Below, one piece after another: positions 8,969 through 16,918 of a stretch of 64,000 nucleotides of DNA (positions are counted from its first letter, which is position 1; every line of letters starts with the position of its first letter). This DNA comes from Bradyrhizobium sp. AUGA SZCCT0158 (GTDB taxonomy: Bacteria; Pseudomonadota; Alphaproteobacteria; Rhizobiales; Xanthobacteraceae): contig NZ_JAFCME010000001.1 of the NCBI RefSeq assembly GCF_018130065.1, positions 434,001-498,000 of the forward strand, read 5' to 3'. The position numbers and the translations under genes are program-made. The notes under the pieces were generated by a model. The model had not been told where the DNA came from and did not search any database. It saw only the letters and a program-made list of their open reading frames with translations.

Positions 8969-9973
8969 ATGAAGCATTCTGTCTTGCATACCGCGTTAGC
9001 CGCGATTGCCATCTTCGGCGCGGGCAATATGTCCGCCTCCGCCGCATGGGAGCCGGTTCGCCCGGTCGAGTTCATCGTACCCGCCGGCACCGGCGGCGGC
9101 GCCGACCAGATGGCCCGCACCATCCAGGGCATCGTGACAAAACACAGCCTGATGAAGCAGCCGATGGTCGTCATCAACAAGTCAGGTGGCGCCGGCGGCG
9201 AAGGCTTTCTCGACGTCAAGGGTTCGGGAAACAATCCCCACAAGATCATCATCACCCTGTCCAACCTGTTCACGACACCGCTTGCGACAGGCATCCCCTT
9301 CAACTGGAAGGACATGACGCCGGTCGCGATGCTGGCGCTCGACGAGTTCGTGCTGTGGGTCAACGCCGAGAAGCCCTATACCACCGTCAAGGACTACGTC
9401 GCTGCCGTGAAGCAGGCGCCTGCCGGCGGCATGAAGATGGGCGGCACCGGATCGAAGCAGGAAGACCAGATCATCACGGTCGCGCTCGAGAAGGCTATCG
9501 GCACCAAATTCACCTACATTCCCTACAAGGGCGGCGGAGAGGTCGCGGTCCAACTGGTCGGCAACCACGTCGATTCAACGGTCAACAATCCGATCGAGGC
9601 AGTGGCGCAATGGCGCGGCGGCAAACTTCGTCCGCTCTGCGTGTTCGACGGCAAGCAGATGACCTATGACGAAGTCGTCGCGGACGGCAAAGGCTGGAAG
9701 GATATTCCGACCTGCAAGTCGCAGGGCCTCGACATCGAATACCTGATGCTGCGCGGCATCTTCATGTCGCCCAAAGCCACCAAGGACCAGGTCGAATATT
9801 ACGTCGAGCTGTTCAAGAAGGTGCGGGCTACGCCGGAGTGGCAGGACTTCATGAAGAGCGGTGCCTTCAACACCACCTTCCTGACCGGGGCTGAATACGC
9901 CAAATGGGTCGAGACGGAAGAGAAGCGCCACGAAGCCTTGATGAAAGAGGCCGGTTTCCTCGCTGCTCCCTGA
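8969..9973 (+). CDS. Tripartite tricarboxylate transporter substrate-binding protein (TctC/Bug family)
   Basis: 334 aa, preceded by ACGGGGAGTACGCC. A signal peptide covers about residues 1-25 (hydrophobic AALAAIAIFGAGNMSASA). The mature protein starts with VEFIVPAGTGGGADQMARTI, the Bug-family first loop, and has FTYIPYKGGGEVAVQL near residue 190, where the second ligand loop lies. It delivers a carboxylate in the periplasm to the TctB/TctA proteins encoded next. The gene is under an oxalate-island operator, so oxalate or a related dicarboxylate is a reasonable but unproven substrate. The paralogue at 1-729 is clearly divergent. Confidence 0.9.
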   Translation: MKHSVLHTALAAIAIFGAGNMSASAAWEPVRPVEFIVPAGTGGGADQMARTIQGIVTKHSLMKQPMVVINKSGGAGGEGFLDVKGSGNNPHKIIITLSNLFTTPLATGIPFNWKDMTPVAMLALDEFVLWVNAEKPYTTVKDYVAAVKQAPAGGMKMGGTGSKQEDQIITVALEKAIGTKFTYIPYKGGGEVAVQLVGNHVDSTVNNPIEAVAQWRGGKLRPLCVFDGKQMTYDEVVADGKGWKDIPTCKSQGLDIEYLMLRGIFMSPKATKDQVEYYVELFKKVRATPEWQDFMKSGAFNTTFLTGAEYAKWVETEEKRHEALMKEAGFLAAP

Positions 9974-10062
9974 AACCGAGCTTAGTCACGTCGCGTACGC
10001 CGGCCAATGCGCAGCGCATAAAGCGCTGCGAACCCAGAACCGTGATTCCGGATGGAGTTTGA

Positions 10063-10557
10063 ATGACCACGAATAGCCCGCACGCCGGCCCGACCCACAA
10101 GGCCGTGGAAGCCGGCGTTACGCTGCTGATCGCGTTGTTCGGCGCGATCGTCGTCTACGGCAGCCTGAAGGCCGGAATCAATTGGGGCGCGGAGGGACCG
10201 CGCGCCGGTTTCTTCCCGTTCTACATCGGGATCTTCATTATCGCCTCCAGTGCGATCAATCTCTGGAACGGGCTGCGTGACGGAGACGACGCGCTGTTTG
10301 CGGAATGGGGACAGCTGCGCCAGGTCCTGAGCGTCGTCATACCGACCGCGATCTATGTCGGCGTGATGCCGTTCAGCGGCCTCTATCTCGCTTCCATCAT
10401 CTTCATCGGCTGGTTCATGCGATGGCTCGGCAAGTACAGCTGGCCCATTGTCGCTGCCGTGGCGCTCGGCATGCCGATCGCTACCTACCTGATTTTCGAA
10501 CGCTGGTTTCTGGTTCCGCTGCCCAAGGGACCGATCGAGGAATGGCTTGGTCTCTAG
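10063..10557 (+). CDS. Tripartite tricarboxylate transporter small membrane subunit (TctB family)
   Basis: 164 aa with four predicted membrane segments: about residues 19-36 (VTLLIALFGAIVVYGSLK), 47-66 (GFFPFYIGIFIIASSAIN), 90-110 and 125-145. The loop PRAGFFPFYIG is the usual TctB signature. It pairs with TctA at the inner membrane; the role of TctB is accessory and poorly understood. It lies 89 bp after the binding-protein gene, and a REP-like palindrome begins right at its stop codon. Confidence 0.88.
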   Translation: MTTNSPHAGPTHKAVEAGVTLLIALFGAIVVYGSLKAGINWGAEGPRAGFFPFYIGIFIIASSAINLWNGLRDGDDALFAEWGQLRQVLSVVIPTAIYVGVMPFSGLYLASIIFIGWFMRWLGKYSWPIVAAVALGMPIATYLIFERWFLVPLPKGPIEEWLGL

Positions 10558-10605
10558 AGCATGATCCGGAAAAGTGGATACCGGTTTTCCGAAAAGATCA
10601 TGCTC
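10557..10605. repeat. REP-like palindrome between tctB and tctA
   Basis: Inverted repeat with arms GAGCATGATC and GATCATGCTC around a CCGGAAAA...TTTTCCG core. From general knowledge this sequence type is dispersed in many copies in Bradyrhizobium and Rhodopseudomonas genomes. Its place inside an operon suggests mRNA processing or partial termination that could tune tctA relative to tctCB. Confidence 0.75.
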
Positions 10606-10674
10606 AAATAAAAGCAGAAATCCCGTGTCGTTGGAATTGTCATTTCATTAGCTCACGCTAGCAGGACTTGAAGC

Positions 10675-12177
10675 ATGGAAGAACTCGTCAATCTTTTTCA
10701 CGGCTTTGCGGTCGCCCTGCAGCCATTCAACATCATGGTGATGATCCTGGGCATCGTGCTCGGCGTCATCATCGGCGTGCTGCCGGGATTGGGCGGCGCC
10801 AACGGCGTCGCGATCCTGCTGCCGCTGACCTTCAGCATGCCGCCGACATCGGCGATCATCATGCTGTCCTGCATCTACTGGGGCGCGTTGTTCGGCGGCG
10901 CCATCACATCCATCCTGTTCAACATACCCGGTGAACCCTGGTCGGTGGCGACCACGTTCGACGGCTATCCGATGGCGCAGAAGGGCAAGGCCGGCGAAGC
11001 GCTGACCGCCGCCTTCACCTCCTCGTTCGTCGGCGCGCTGTTCGCCGTCGTCATGATCACGCTGGTCGCGCCGCTGGTCGCAAGTTTTGCGTTACGCTTC
11101 GGTCCAGCGGAAAAATTCGCGGTCTACTTCCTGGCGTTCTGCAGTTTCGTCGGCTTGAGTAAAGAGCCGCCATTCAAGACCATCGCCGCGATGATGATCG
11201 GCTTTGCGCTGGCGGCCGTCGGCCTCGATTCCATCACCGGACAATTGCGGCTGACATTTGGTTCAACCGAGTTGCTCAACGGCTTCGACTTCCTGATCGC
11301 CGTCATCGGCCTGTTCGGCATCGGCGAGATCCTGCTGACCATGGAAGAGGGTTTGGCCTTCCGCGGCGGCAAGGCGAAGATCGACCTGCGCGTCGTCCTG
11401 CAGACCTGGAAGGAAATGCCGAAGTACTGGGTGACGTCGCTGCGATCCTGCCTGATCGGCTGCTGGATGGGCGTGACGCCCGCAGGTGCCACGCCGGCGT
11501 CGTTCATGAGTTACGGCATCGCCAAGCGGGTCTCCAAGAACGGCAAGAATTTCGGCAAGGGCGAGATCGAGGGCGTGGTCGCGCCGGAGACCGCGGCGCA
11601 TGCGGCCGGTACCGCGGCATTGCTGCCGATGCTTTCGCTCGGCGTGCCGGGATCGCCGACCGCGGCCGTGCTGCTCGGCGGCCTCCTGATCTGGGGCCTG
11701 CAGCCCGGCCCGATGCTGTTCGTCGAGCAGAAGGAGTTCGTCTGGGGTCTGATCGCCTCGATGTATCTCGGCAATCTCGTCGGCCTGATCGTCGTGCTGA
11801 CCTGCGTGCCGATCTTCGCCGCCATCCTGCGCGTGCCATTCAGCATCATTGCGCCGCTCATTCTGGTGCTGTGCGCGATCGGCGCCTATTCGGTCCACAG
11901 CTCGACCTTCGACGTCGTGCTGATGCTGGTGTTCGGCGTGGTCGGCTATCTCCTGAAGAAGTGCAACTATCCCCTCGCCCCGCTCGTGCTTGCCATCGTG
12001 CTCGGCGACAAGGCGGAGGAAGCCTTCCGGCAATCGCTGCTGGGCTCGCAAGGTTCGCTCGGCGTGTTCTTCTCGAACTCGCTGGTCGGCACGATCATGG
12101 TGCTTGGACTGATCGCGCTGTTCTGGTCCGCGATCCAGGAAGGCTATAGCCGCTTGCGTCCCCATTCGGTCGCCTGA
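10675..12177 (+). CDS. Tripartite tricarboxylate transporter large membrane subunit (TctA family)
   Basis: 500 aa, with about 11-12 hydrophobic segments. Family motifs are present: GVLPGLGGANGVAILLP near residue 40, YWGALFGGAITSILFNIPGE near 70, the conserved second-half repeat GVTPAGATPASFMSYGIAKR near 270, and LGVPGSPTAAVLLGGL near 325. The repeated Gly/Pro-rich hairpins are thought to form the substrate path. It carries the secondary, sodium- or proton-coupled transport step with TctB and TctC. Cotranscribed with 8969 and 10063, although the palindrome and 117-bp gap before it may lower its expression. Confidence 0.93.
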   Translation: MEELVNLFHGFAVALQPFNIMVMILGIVLGVIIGVLPGLGGANGVAILLPLTFSMPPTSAIIMLSCIYWGALFGGAITSILFNIPGEPWSVATTFDGYPMAQKGKAGEALTAAFTSSFVGALFAVVMITLVAPLVASFALRFGPAEKFAVYFLAFCSFVGLSKEPPFKTIAAMMIGFALAAVGLDSITGQLRLTFGSTELLNGFDFLIAVIGLFGIGEILLTMEEGLAFRGGKAKIDLRVVLQTWKEMPKYWVTSLRSCLIGCWMGVTPAGATPASFMSYGIAKRVSKNGKNFGKGEIEGVVAPETAAHAAGTAALLPMLSLGVPGSPTAAVLLGGLLIWGLQPGPMLFVEQKEFVWGLIASMYLGNLVGLIVVLTCVPIFAAILRVPFSIIAPLILVLCAIGAYSVHSSTFDVVLMLVFGVVGYLLKKCNYPLAPLVLAIVLGDKAEEAFRQSLLGSQGSLGVFFSNSLVGTIMVLGLIALFWSAIQEGYSRLRPHSVA

Positions 12178-12220
12178 AGGCTAAAAATACCAGACACAAA
12201 AATTTTCTGACCCTTCAAAG

Positions 12221-12259
12221 CCGCCGGATCGCCACGCGATCCGGCGGTTAAGTCTTTTT
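12221..12259 (+). terminator. Terminator of the tripartite transporter operon
   Basis: An 11-bp stem, CCGCCGGATCG/CGATCCGGCGG, with a 5-nt loop, followed by TTAAGTCTTTTTA. It lies 43 bp after the tctA stop codon. Confidence 0.75.
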
Positions 12260-12351
12260 ATATGCAGCATTTTCTAAAAGGAGTGAGGAAAGAAACATCC
12301 ACGAAAAAATCGACTAGCCTGCGACATCTCGTCAACATTTCTCTTGCCTAC

Positions 12352-12368
12352 TGGCATATCGTATACCA
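12352..12368. promoter_or_regulatory. Operator-like palindrome, copy 5 (OFA transporter)
   Basis: TGGCAT-ATCGT-ATACCA, directly after a TTGCCT hexamer (12344-12349), 51 bp before the transporter start. The spacer-overlapping geometry matches the copies at 4129 and 13934. Confidence 0.7.
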
Positions 12369-12419
12369 ATCTCCTCCTCAGAGCTGTCGGGCGATAGAAC
12401 AGCGCACATAGGAGGAATG

Positions 12420-13712
12420 ATGACGGACACGGTTCACGAAGCGGCCCCCGGGGTAACCCGCGTCAGCGATGCGTACCGCTGGTCGCAATTGGCGATCGGC
12501 GTCGCCGCCATGGTGATGATCGCGAACTACCAATACGGCTGGACGTTCTTCGTCCCCGACATCCAGCAAAAATTCGGTTGGGATCGCGCGTCGATCCAAT
12601 GGGCGTTCACCCTCTTTGTTTTGTTCGAAACCTGGCTGGTGCCGGTCGAAGGCTGGTTCGTCGATAAATACGGCCCGCGCATCGTGGTTCTCGTCGGCGG
12701 CGTCCTCTGCGCCGTCGGCTGGGCGATCAACGCGCAGGCAGAAACACTCAACGGCTTCTATCTCGGCATGATCATCGCGGGCATCGGCGCCGGTGGCGTC
12801 TACGGCACCTGCGTCGGCAACGCGCTGAAATGGTTTCCCGACAAGCGCGGCCTCGCCGCCGGCATCACCGCGGCCGGCTTCGGCGCCGGCTCCGCGCTGA
12901 CGGTCGCCCCGATCCAGGCGATGATCAAGGATTCCGGCTTCCAGACCACCTTCCTCTATTTCGGTCTCGGACAAGGCATCATCATCGTGCTGCTCGCCTT
13001 CCTGATGTTCGCGCCGAAAGCAGGGCAAGTCCCGGCCGTGATCCAGAACGCCAACGTGATCCAGAGCCGCCGCAACTATGCGCCGACCGAGGTGATCCGC
13101 CAGCCGATCTTCTGGCTGATGTATTTCATGTTCGTGATCGTGGGCGCCGGCGGATTGATGGTCACCGCCAACCTCAAGCCGATCGCCGTCGACTGGAAGG
13201 TCGACAGCGTACCGGTGACGCTGATGGCGGTAACGATGACCGCGGTGACGTTCGCCGCGACCATCGACCGTGTCCTCAACGGTCTGACCCGGCCGTTCTT
13301 CGGCTGGATCTCCGACATGATCGGCCGCGAGAACACCATGTTCATCGCCTTCGGCATGGAAGGCGTCGGCATCTGGGCGCTGTACATGTGGGGCCACGAT
13401 CCGATCTGGTTCGTGCTGCTGTCGGGCTTCGTGTTCTTTGCCTGGGGCGAGATCTACTCGCTGTTCCCCTCGACCTGCACGGACACGTTCGGTGCGAAGT
13501 TCGCGACCACCAATGCCGGCCTGCTCTATACGGCGAAGGGCACGGCAGCCCTGCTGGTGCCGATCGCAAACTACATGCAGCAGTCTTCCGGCACCTGGGA
13601 CAGCGTGTTCATCATCGCGGCGGGCGCCAACATCCTCGCCTCGCTGCTGGCGATCTTCGTGCTCAAGCCGTGGCGCAAGATGGTGGTCGCGAACGCAAAG
13701 GCGTCCACCTAA
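12420..13712 (+). CDS. OFA-family MFS transporter, oxalate/formate antiporter-like
   Basis: 430 aa from ATG 12420 (an ATG immediately upstream at 12417 is only 1 bp from the GGAGG site, so the second is preferred). It has 12 predicted membrane segments in two halves. The first loop reads GWTFFVPDIQQKFGWDRASIQWAF in overlapping pieces, typical of OxlT relatives, and WLVPVEGWFVDKYGPR is the MFS loop 2-3 motif. The second half carries RPFFGWISDMIGRE. OxlT exchanges oxalate for formate across the inner membrane; here the carrier sits between an oxalate-island operator and the CBS gene, so oxalate uptake or formate exit is the likely role. It is a separate transcript closed by its own terminator. 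Confidence 0.92.
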   Translation: MTDTVHEAAPGVTRVSDAYRWSQLAIGVAAMVMIANYQYGWTFFVPDIQQKFGWDRASIQWAFTLFVLFETWLVPVEGWFVDKYGPRIVVLVGGVLCAVGWAINAQAETLNGFYLGMIIAGIGAGGVYGTCVGNALKWFPDKRGLAAGITAAGFGAGSALTVAPIQAMIKDSGFQTTFLYFGLGQGIIIVLLAFLMFAPKAGQVPAVIQNANVIQSRRNYAPTEVIRQPIFWLMYFMFVIVGAGGLMVTANLKPIAVDWKVDSVPVTLMAVTMTAVTFAATIDRVLNGLTRPFFGWISDMIGRENTMFIAFGMEGVGIWALYMWGHDPIWFVLLSGFVFFAWGEIYSLFPSTCTDTFGAKFATTNAGLLYTAKGTAALLVPIANYMQQSSGTWDSVFIIAAGANILASLLAIFVLKPWRKMVVANAKAST

Positions 13713-13735
13713 CCTGCCCTACCCGACCCGACGAC

Positions 13736-13771
13736 AAGCGCGCTCATCCCCCGGGATGGGCGCGCTTTTGT
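13736..13771 (+). terminator. Terminator of the OFA transporter gene
   Basis: Inverted repeat AAGCGCGCTCATCCC/GGGATGGGCGCGCTT with a short loop, followed by TTGTTATTG. It lies 23 bp after the stop codon. Confidence 0.8.
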
Positions 13772-13782
13772 TATTGAGGACA

Positions 13783-13799
13783 TCCGGTCTGGTATACCT
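13783..13799. promoter_or_regulatory. Degenerate operator-like half-site, copy 6
   Basis: TCCGGT-CTGGT-ATACCT: only the right half and spacer (CTGGTATACC) match the island motif; the left half is lost. It lies 135 bp upstream of copy 7 and might be an auxiliary site for the CBS gene. Confidence 0.3.
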
Positions 13800-13933
13800 G
13801 AGACTATTTCAGTCCACCGAGCCAACCCGTGCCGGCTGTCCGGCGCCGCACCCTGCGCTCTAAAACGTCAACAATACTGCCTATTTCTATTGACATGTCT
13901 TACCAGCGACCTGCCCTTTTCCGTGTTGACTTA

Positions 13934-13950
13934 TGGTATTATGTATACCA
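13934..13950. promoter_or_regulatory. Operator-like palindrome, copy 7 (CBS-domain gene)
   Basis: TGGTAT-TATGT-ATACCA, a perfect-arm 6-5-6 palindrome. It fits between TTGACT (13926-13931) and CAGAAT (13949-13954, exactly 17 bp spacing), so binding should block RNA polymerase. It is 34 bp before the CBS-domain gene. Confidence 0.7.
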
Positions 13951-13983
13951 GAATTGCGCATAATCCACCCCAAGGAGGTTGCC

Positions 13984-14412
13984 ATGCAAGTCGGAGATAT
14001 CCTGCGCAAGAAAACCGCCCGTGTCGCGACGGTTCGCATGAACGAGACGGTTGCCATCGCCGCGCAACTGATGCGCTCCAGCAATATCAGCGCGCTGGTG
14101 GTCAAGGATGTCGTTCGCACCGAGGGCAATACGGCGGTCGGCATGTTCACCGAACGCGACGTGGTTCGCGCGATCGCCGAGTACGGTGCCGCCGGAGCCA
14201 ATCTCAAGGTTTCGCAATTCATCTCGGTGCAGCAGCTGGTGTCGTGCAGTTCGCAGGATTCGCTCGAGCACGTTCGCCATCTCATGAACAAGCACCACAT
14301 CCGCCATGTGCCGGTGCTCGAGAATTACAGCCTGATCGGCGTCGTCAGCATCCGTGACATCTCGACCGCGTTTGACGAGGAAGCCAACGCTCAGCTGGCC
14401 ATTTCGGCCTGA
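13984..14412 (+). CDS. Two-CBS-domain protein of the oxalate regulon
   Basis: 142 aa from ATG 13984, which has a textbook AAGGAGG site 5 bp upstream. The whole protein is a CBS pair: the first unit covers about residues 10-68 (VRMNETVAIAAQLM, then GMFTERDVVRAIAEYG), the second about 75-135 (CSSQDSLEHVRHLMNKHHIR, then VSIRDIST). Free-standing CBS pairs bind adenosyl ligands (AMP, ATP, SAM) and act as energy or metabolite sensors. There is no catalytic domain attached. Its own operator suggests it is made with oxalate enzymes, perhaps modulating a ligase or transporter; that is inference. Codon usage resembles its neighbours. Confidence 0.88.
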   Translation: MQVGDILRKKTARVATVRMNETVAIAAQLMRSSNISALVVKDVVRTEGNTAVGMFTERDVVRAIAEYGAAGANLKVSQFISVQQLVSCSSQDSLEHVRHLMNKHHIRHVPVLENYSLIGVVSIRDISTAFDEEANAQLAISA

Positions 14413-14517
14413 CATTCGTCCTGGGCCTTCGCGGCAACGCGCCGGTCCGAGACGACTTTGCACCGGCGCCCGCTTGACGCCGGAATTGTCAACCATTTGG
14501 CTTTTGCGAAAGACCCC

Positions 14518-15537
14518 ATGAAAATCTGTATCTACGGCGCCGGTGCGATCGGCGGCTATCTCGGTGTGCAGCTTGCGCGCGCCGGCGTCGATGTCAGCCT
14601 GGTGGCGCGCGGCGCCCACCTTGCCGCGATGCGCGCCAATGGGCTCAAGCTTCTGATCGGCGACGAGGAGCGCGTGGTGCATCCGCGCTGCACCGACAAT
14701 CCCGCCGATCTCGGGCCGCAGGATTACGTCATCATCTGCCTGAAAGCGCATTCGATCACCGGCGTGCTGCAAGCGATGCAGCCGCTGCTCGGACCGCATA
14801 CGCGCGTCGTCACCGCGGTCAACGGCATTCCCTACTGGTATTTCCACAAGCATGGCGGCGTCCATGAGGGTTCGACGCTGGAGAGCATCGATCCCGGCGG
14901 CCGGCAGTGGCGCGAGCTGACGCCGCAGCGCGCGATCGGCTGCATCGTCTACCCCGCGACCGAGATCGAGGCGCCCGGCGTGATCCGCCACGTCTATGGC
15001 GACCGCTTCCCGCTCGGCGAGCCCTCCGGCGAGGCGACCTCCGACGTGCAGCGGCTTTCCGACGCGTTCGTCAAGGCCGGGATGCAGGCGCCGGTGCTGG
15101 ATCGGATCCGCGACGAGATCTGGCTCAAGCTGTGGGGCAATGTCTGCCTCAACCCGATCAGCGCCCTCACCCACGCCACGCTCGACGTGATCTGCTCCGA
15201 TCCGGCGACACGCGCGCTGTCGAAGGCGATCATGATCGAGGCACAGACCATTGCGGAAAGTTTCGGCGTCAATTTCCGCGTCGACGTCGAACGCCGCATC
15301 GAAGGCGCCCGCAAGGTCGGCGCGCACAAGACCTCGATGCTGCAGGATCTCGAACGCGGCCGCCCGATGGAGATCGATCCGCTGGTCACGGTGGTGCAGG
15401 AAATGGGACGGCTGACCAGGATCCCGACGCCGGCGCTCGACGCGGTGCTGGCGCTGGTCGGCCAGCGCGCCAATATCGCGGGGCTCTATGACGGCAATGT
15501 CCGCCCGGCCGAAACCAATGCTCCGGCCTTCGCATGA
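14518..15537 (+). CDS. 2-dehydropantoate 2-reductase-family protein; candidate oxalyl-CoA reductase
   Basis: 339 aa from ATG 14518. The N-terminal Rossmann motif is GAGAIGGYLG (residues 7-16), followed by VSLVARGAHLAAMRANGL, which usually selects NADPH in this family. The substrate Asn is in AVNGIPYWYF near residue 102, and the helical C-terminal domain carries the conserved Lys in IWLKLWGNVCLNP. It fits the full ketopantoate reductase (PanE/ApbA) fold. The gene starts 105 bp after the CBS gene in the same direction. In Methylobacterium extorquens a PanE-like protein (PanE2) is reported to reduce oxalyl-CoA to glyoxylate, so an oxalate role is possible. True pantothenate synthesis is the alternative. 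There is no operator of its own. Confidence 0.8.
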   Translation: MKICIYGAGAIGGYLGVQLARAGVDVSLVARGAHLAAMRANGLKLLIGDEERVVHPRCTDNPADLGPQDYVIICLKAHSITGVLQAMQPLLGPHTRVVTAVNGIPYWYFHKHGGVHEGSTLESIDPGGRQWRELTPQRAIGCIVYPATEIEAPGVIRHVYGDRFPLGEPSGEATSDVQRLSDAFVKAGMQAPVLDRIRDEIWLKLWGNVCLNPISALTHATLDVICSDPATRALSKAIMIEAQTIAESFGVNFRVDVERRIEGARKVGAHKTSMLQDLERGRPMEIDPLVTVVQEMGRLTRIPTPALDAVLALVGQRANIAGLYDGNVRPAETNAPAFA

Positions 15538-15744
15538 CGAAACGGGTGAAGCTGCTGTGTGATTGTAATGCCGATGGACTTGCGATAAGCACGGCCGCTC
15601 CTCGCCCGAAGGAGCTGCCCCAAGGCTTGAAGGTTTAAGGCCTCCTGCGTTTCCCCGCCGCCAGGCGCGACGGAAATTCTTGAGGCCAGGCGTGGGACGA
15701 AACATCAAAGCAAAACCCAGCATAACCGGTGGAAGAGAGAGAGT

Positions 15745-16809
15745 ATGGCGCGCAACATTCTGATCCTTGGAGCTTCCTACGGCTCGTTGCTGGGAACAAA
15801 GCTATTGATGGCCGGTCACAACGTGACCCTGGTTTGCCGGAAGAAGACGGCCGAACTCATCAATCGCGAGGGCACTGAAGTTCGCATCAAGCTGCGTGAC
15901 GAGAAGGCGCACCGGGTGATCTTTTCGCGCGACCTGCCGGGCAAGCTGGACGCAGTCACGCCTGGCGAAGTCGACCTGACCCGTTACGACCTGGTTGGCC
16001 TTGCGATGCAGGAGCCGCAATACACCAACCACACCATCCGGGTTCTGATGATCAAGATCGCCGAGGCGAAGCTGCCTTGTCTGTCGATCATGAACATGCC
16101 GCCGCTGCCCTATCTCAAGCGGATCCCCGCACTGGCGGACATGGACCTCGAAGAGGCCTACACCAACGCGCTGGTCTGGGAGCGCTTCAAGCCGGGACTG
16201 GTGTCGCTCTGCTCGCCCGACCCGCAGGCCTTCCGCCCGCCGGACGAGGCGGCGAACATTCTTCATGTCGGCCTGCCGACAAACTTCAAGGCAGCGGCAT
16301 TCGAAGACGAGAAACACAATCAGCTGCTGCGCGAACTGGAAGCCGACATCGATGCGGTGAAACTGGATGGCCAGGACGTTCCGGTCAAGCTCAAGGTGTT
16401 CGACTCGCTGTTCGTGCCGCTGGCCAAATGGTCGATGCTGCTGACCGGCAATTACCGCTGCATCACGCCGAACGAGCCGCAGTCGATCCGCGACGCGGTG
16501 CATGGTGATCTGAAACTGTCGCGATCGATCTATGACCATGTCGACGGCATCGCGCGGCGTCTCGGCGCCGACCCGATCGATCAGGTGCCGTTCGAGAAAT
16601 ATGCCAAGGCGGCGGAAAGCCTGCTCAAGCCGTCATCGGCGGCCCGCGCGGTCGCCGCTGGCGCGCCGTTCATCGAGCGGGTCGACTTGCTGGTGAAGCT
16701 GATTTCGCATCAGCTCGGCGCGCCCAACGCCGAGATCGACAACACGGTGCAGGTGGTCGATCAGAAGCTGAGCGAGAAGATCGTAGGGAGCGGATCCGGC
16801 TCGGCCTGA
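15745..16809 (+). CDS. Divergent ketopantoate-reductase-like NAD(P)-binding protein; candidate oxalyl-CoA reductase
   Basis: 354 aa. The Rossmann start is NILILGASYGSLLGTKLLMA, a variant in which the third Gly-adjacent position is Tyr, followed by VTLVCRKKTAELI. The family resemblance to PanE is clear in layout but weak in detail: the substrate region reads LSIMNMPPLPYLKRIP instead of the usual VNG motif, and the central Lys lies in FVPLAKWSMLLTGNYR. This suggests a changed substrate. It follows the gene at 14518 by 207 bp on the same strand and has a GAGAGAGA-type ribosome site. Given the neighbours, reduction of oxalyl-CoA or another CoA-linked C2 acid is a candidate activity. I cannot tell which of the two paralogues would do this. 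Confidence 0.7.
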   Translation: MARNILILGASYGSLLGTKLLMAGHNVTLVCRKKTAELINREGTEVRIKLRDEKAHRVIFSRDLPGKLDAVTPGEVDLTRYDLVGLAMQEPQYTNHTIRVLMIKIAEAKLPCLSIMNMPPLPYLKRIPALADMDLEEAYTNALVWERFKPGLVSLCSPDPQAFRPPDEAANILHVGLPTNFKAAAFEDEKHNQLLRELEADIDAVKLDGQDVPVKLKVFDSLFVPLAKWSMLLTGNYRCITPNEPQSIRDAVHGDLKLSRSIYDHVDGIARRLGADPIDQVPFEKYAKAAESLLKPSSAARAVAAGAPFIERVDLLVKLISHQLGAPNAEIDNTVQVVDQKLSEKIVGSGSGSA

Positions 16810-16918
16810 TCGGCGCCATCACGGTTCGAGAATAGCGCCGTTGTTTCCTATCGGTGCGGCAAGCGCCATCATGTCGGGGTCGCCCTTGTGATTCAAGAAG
16901 CGACTTCGCTCGGTCGGC

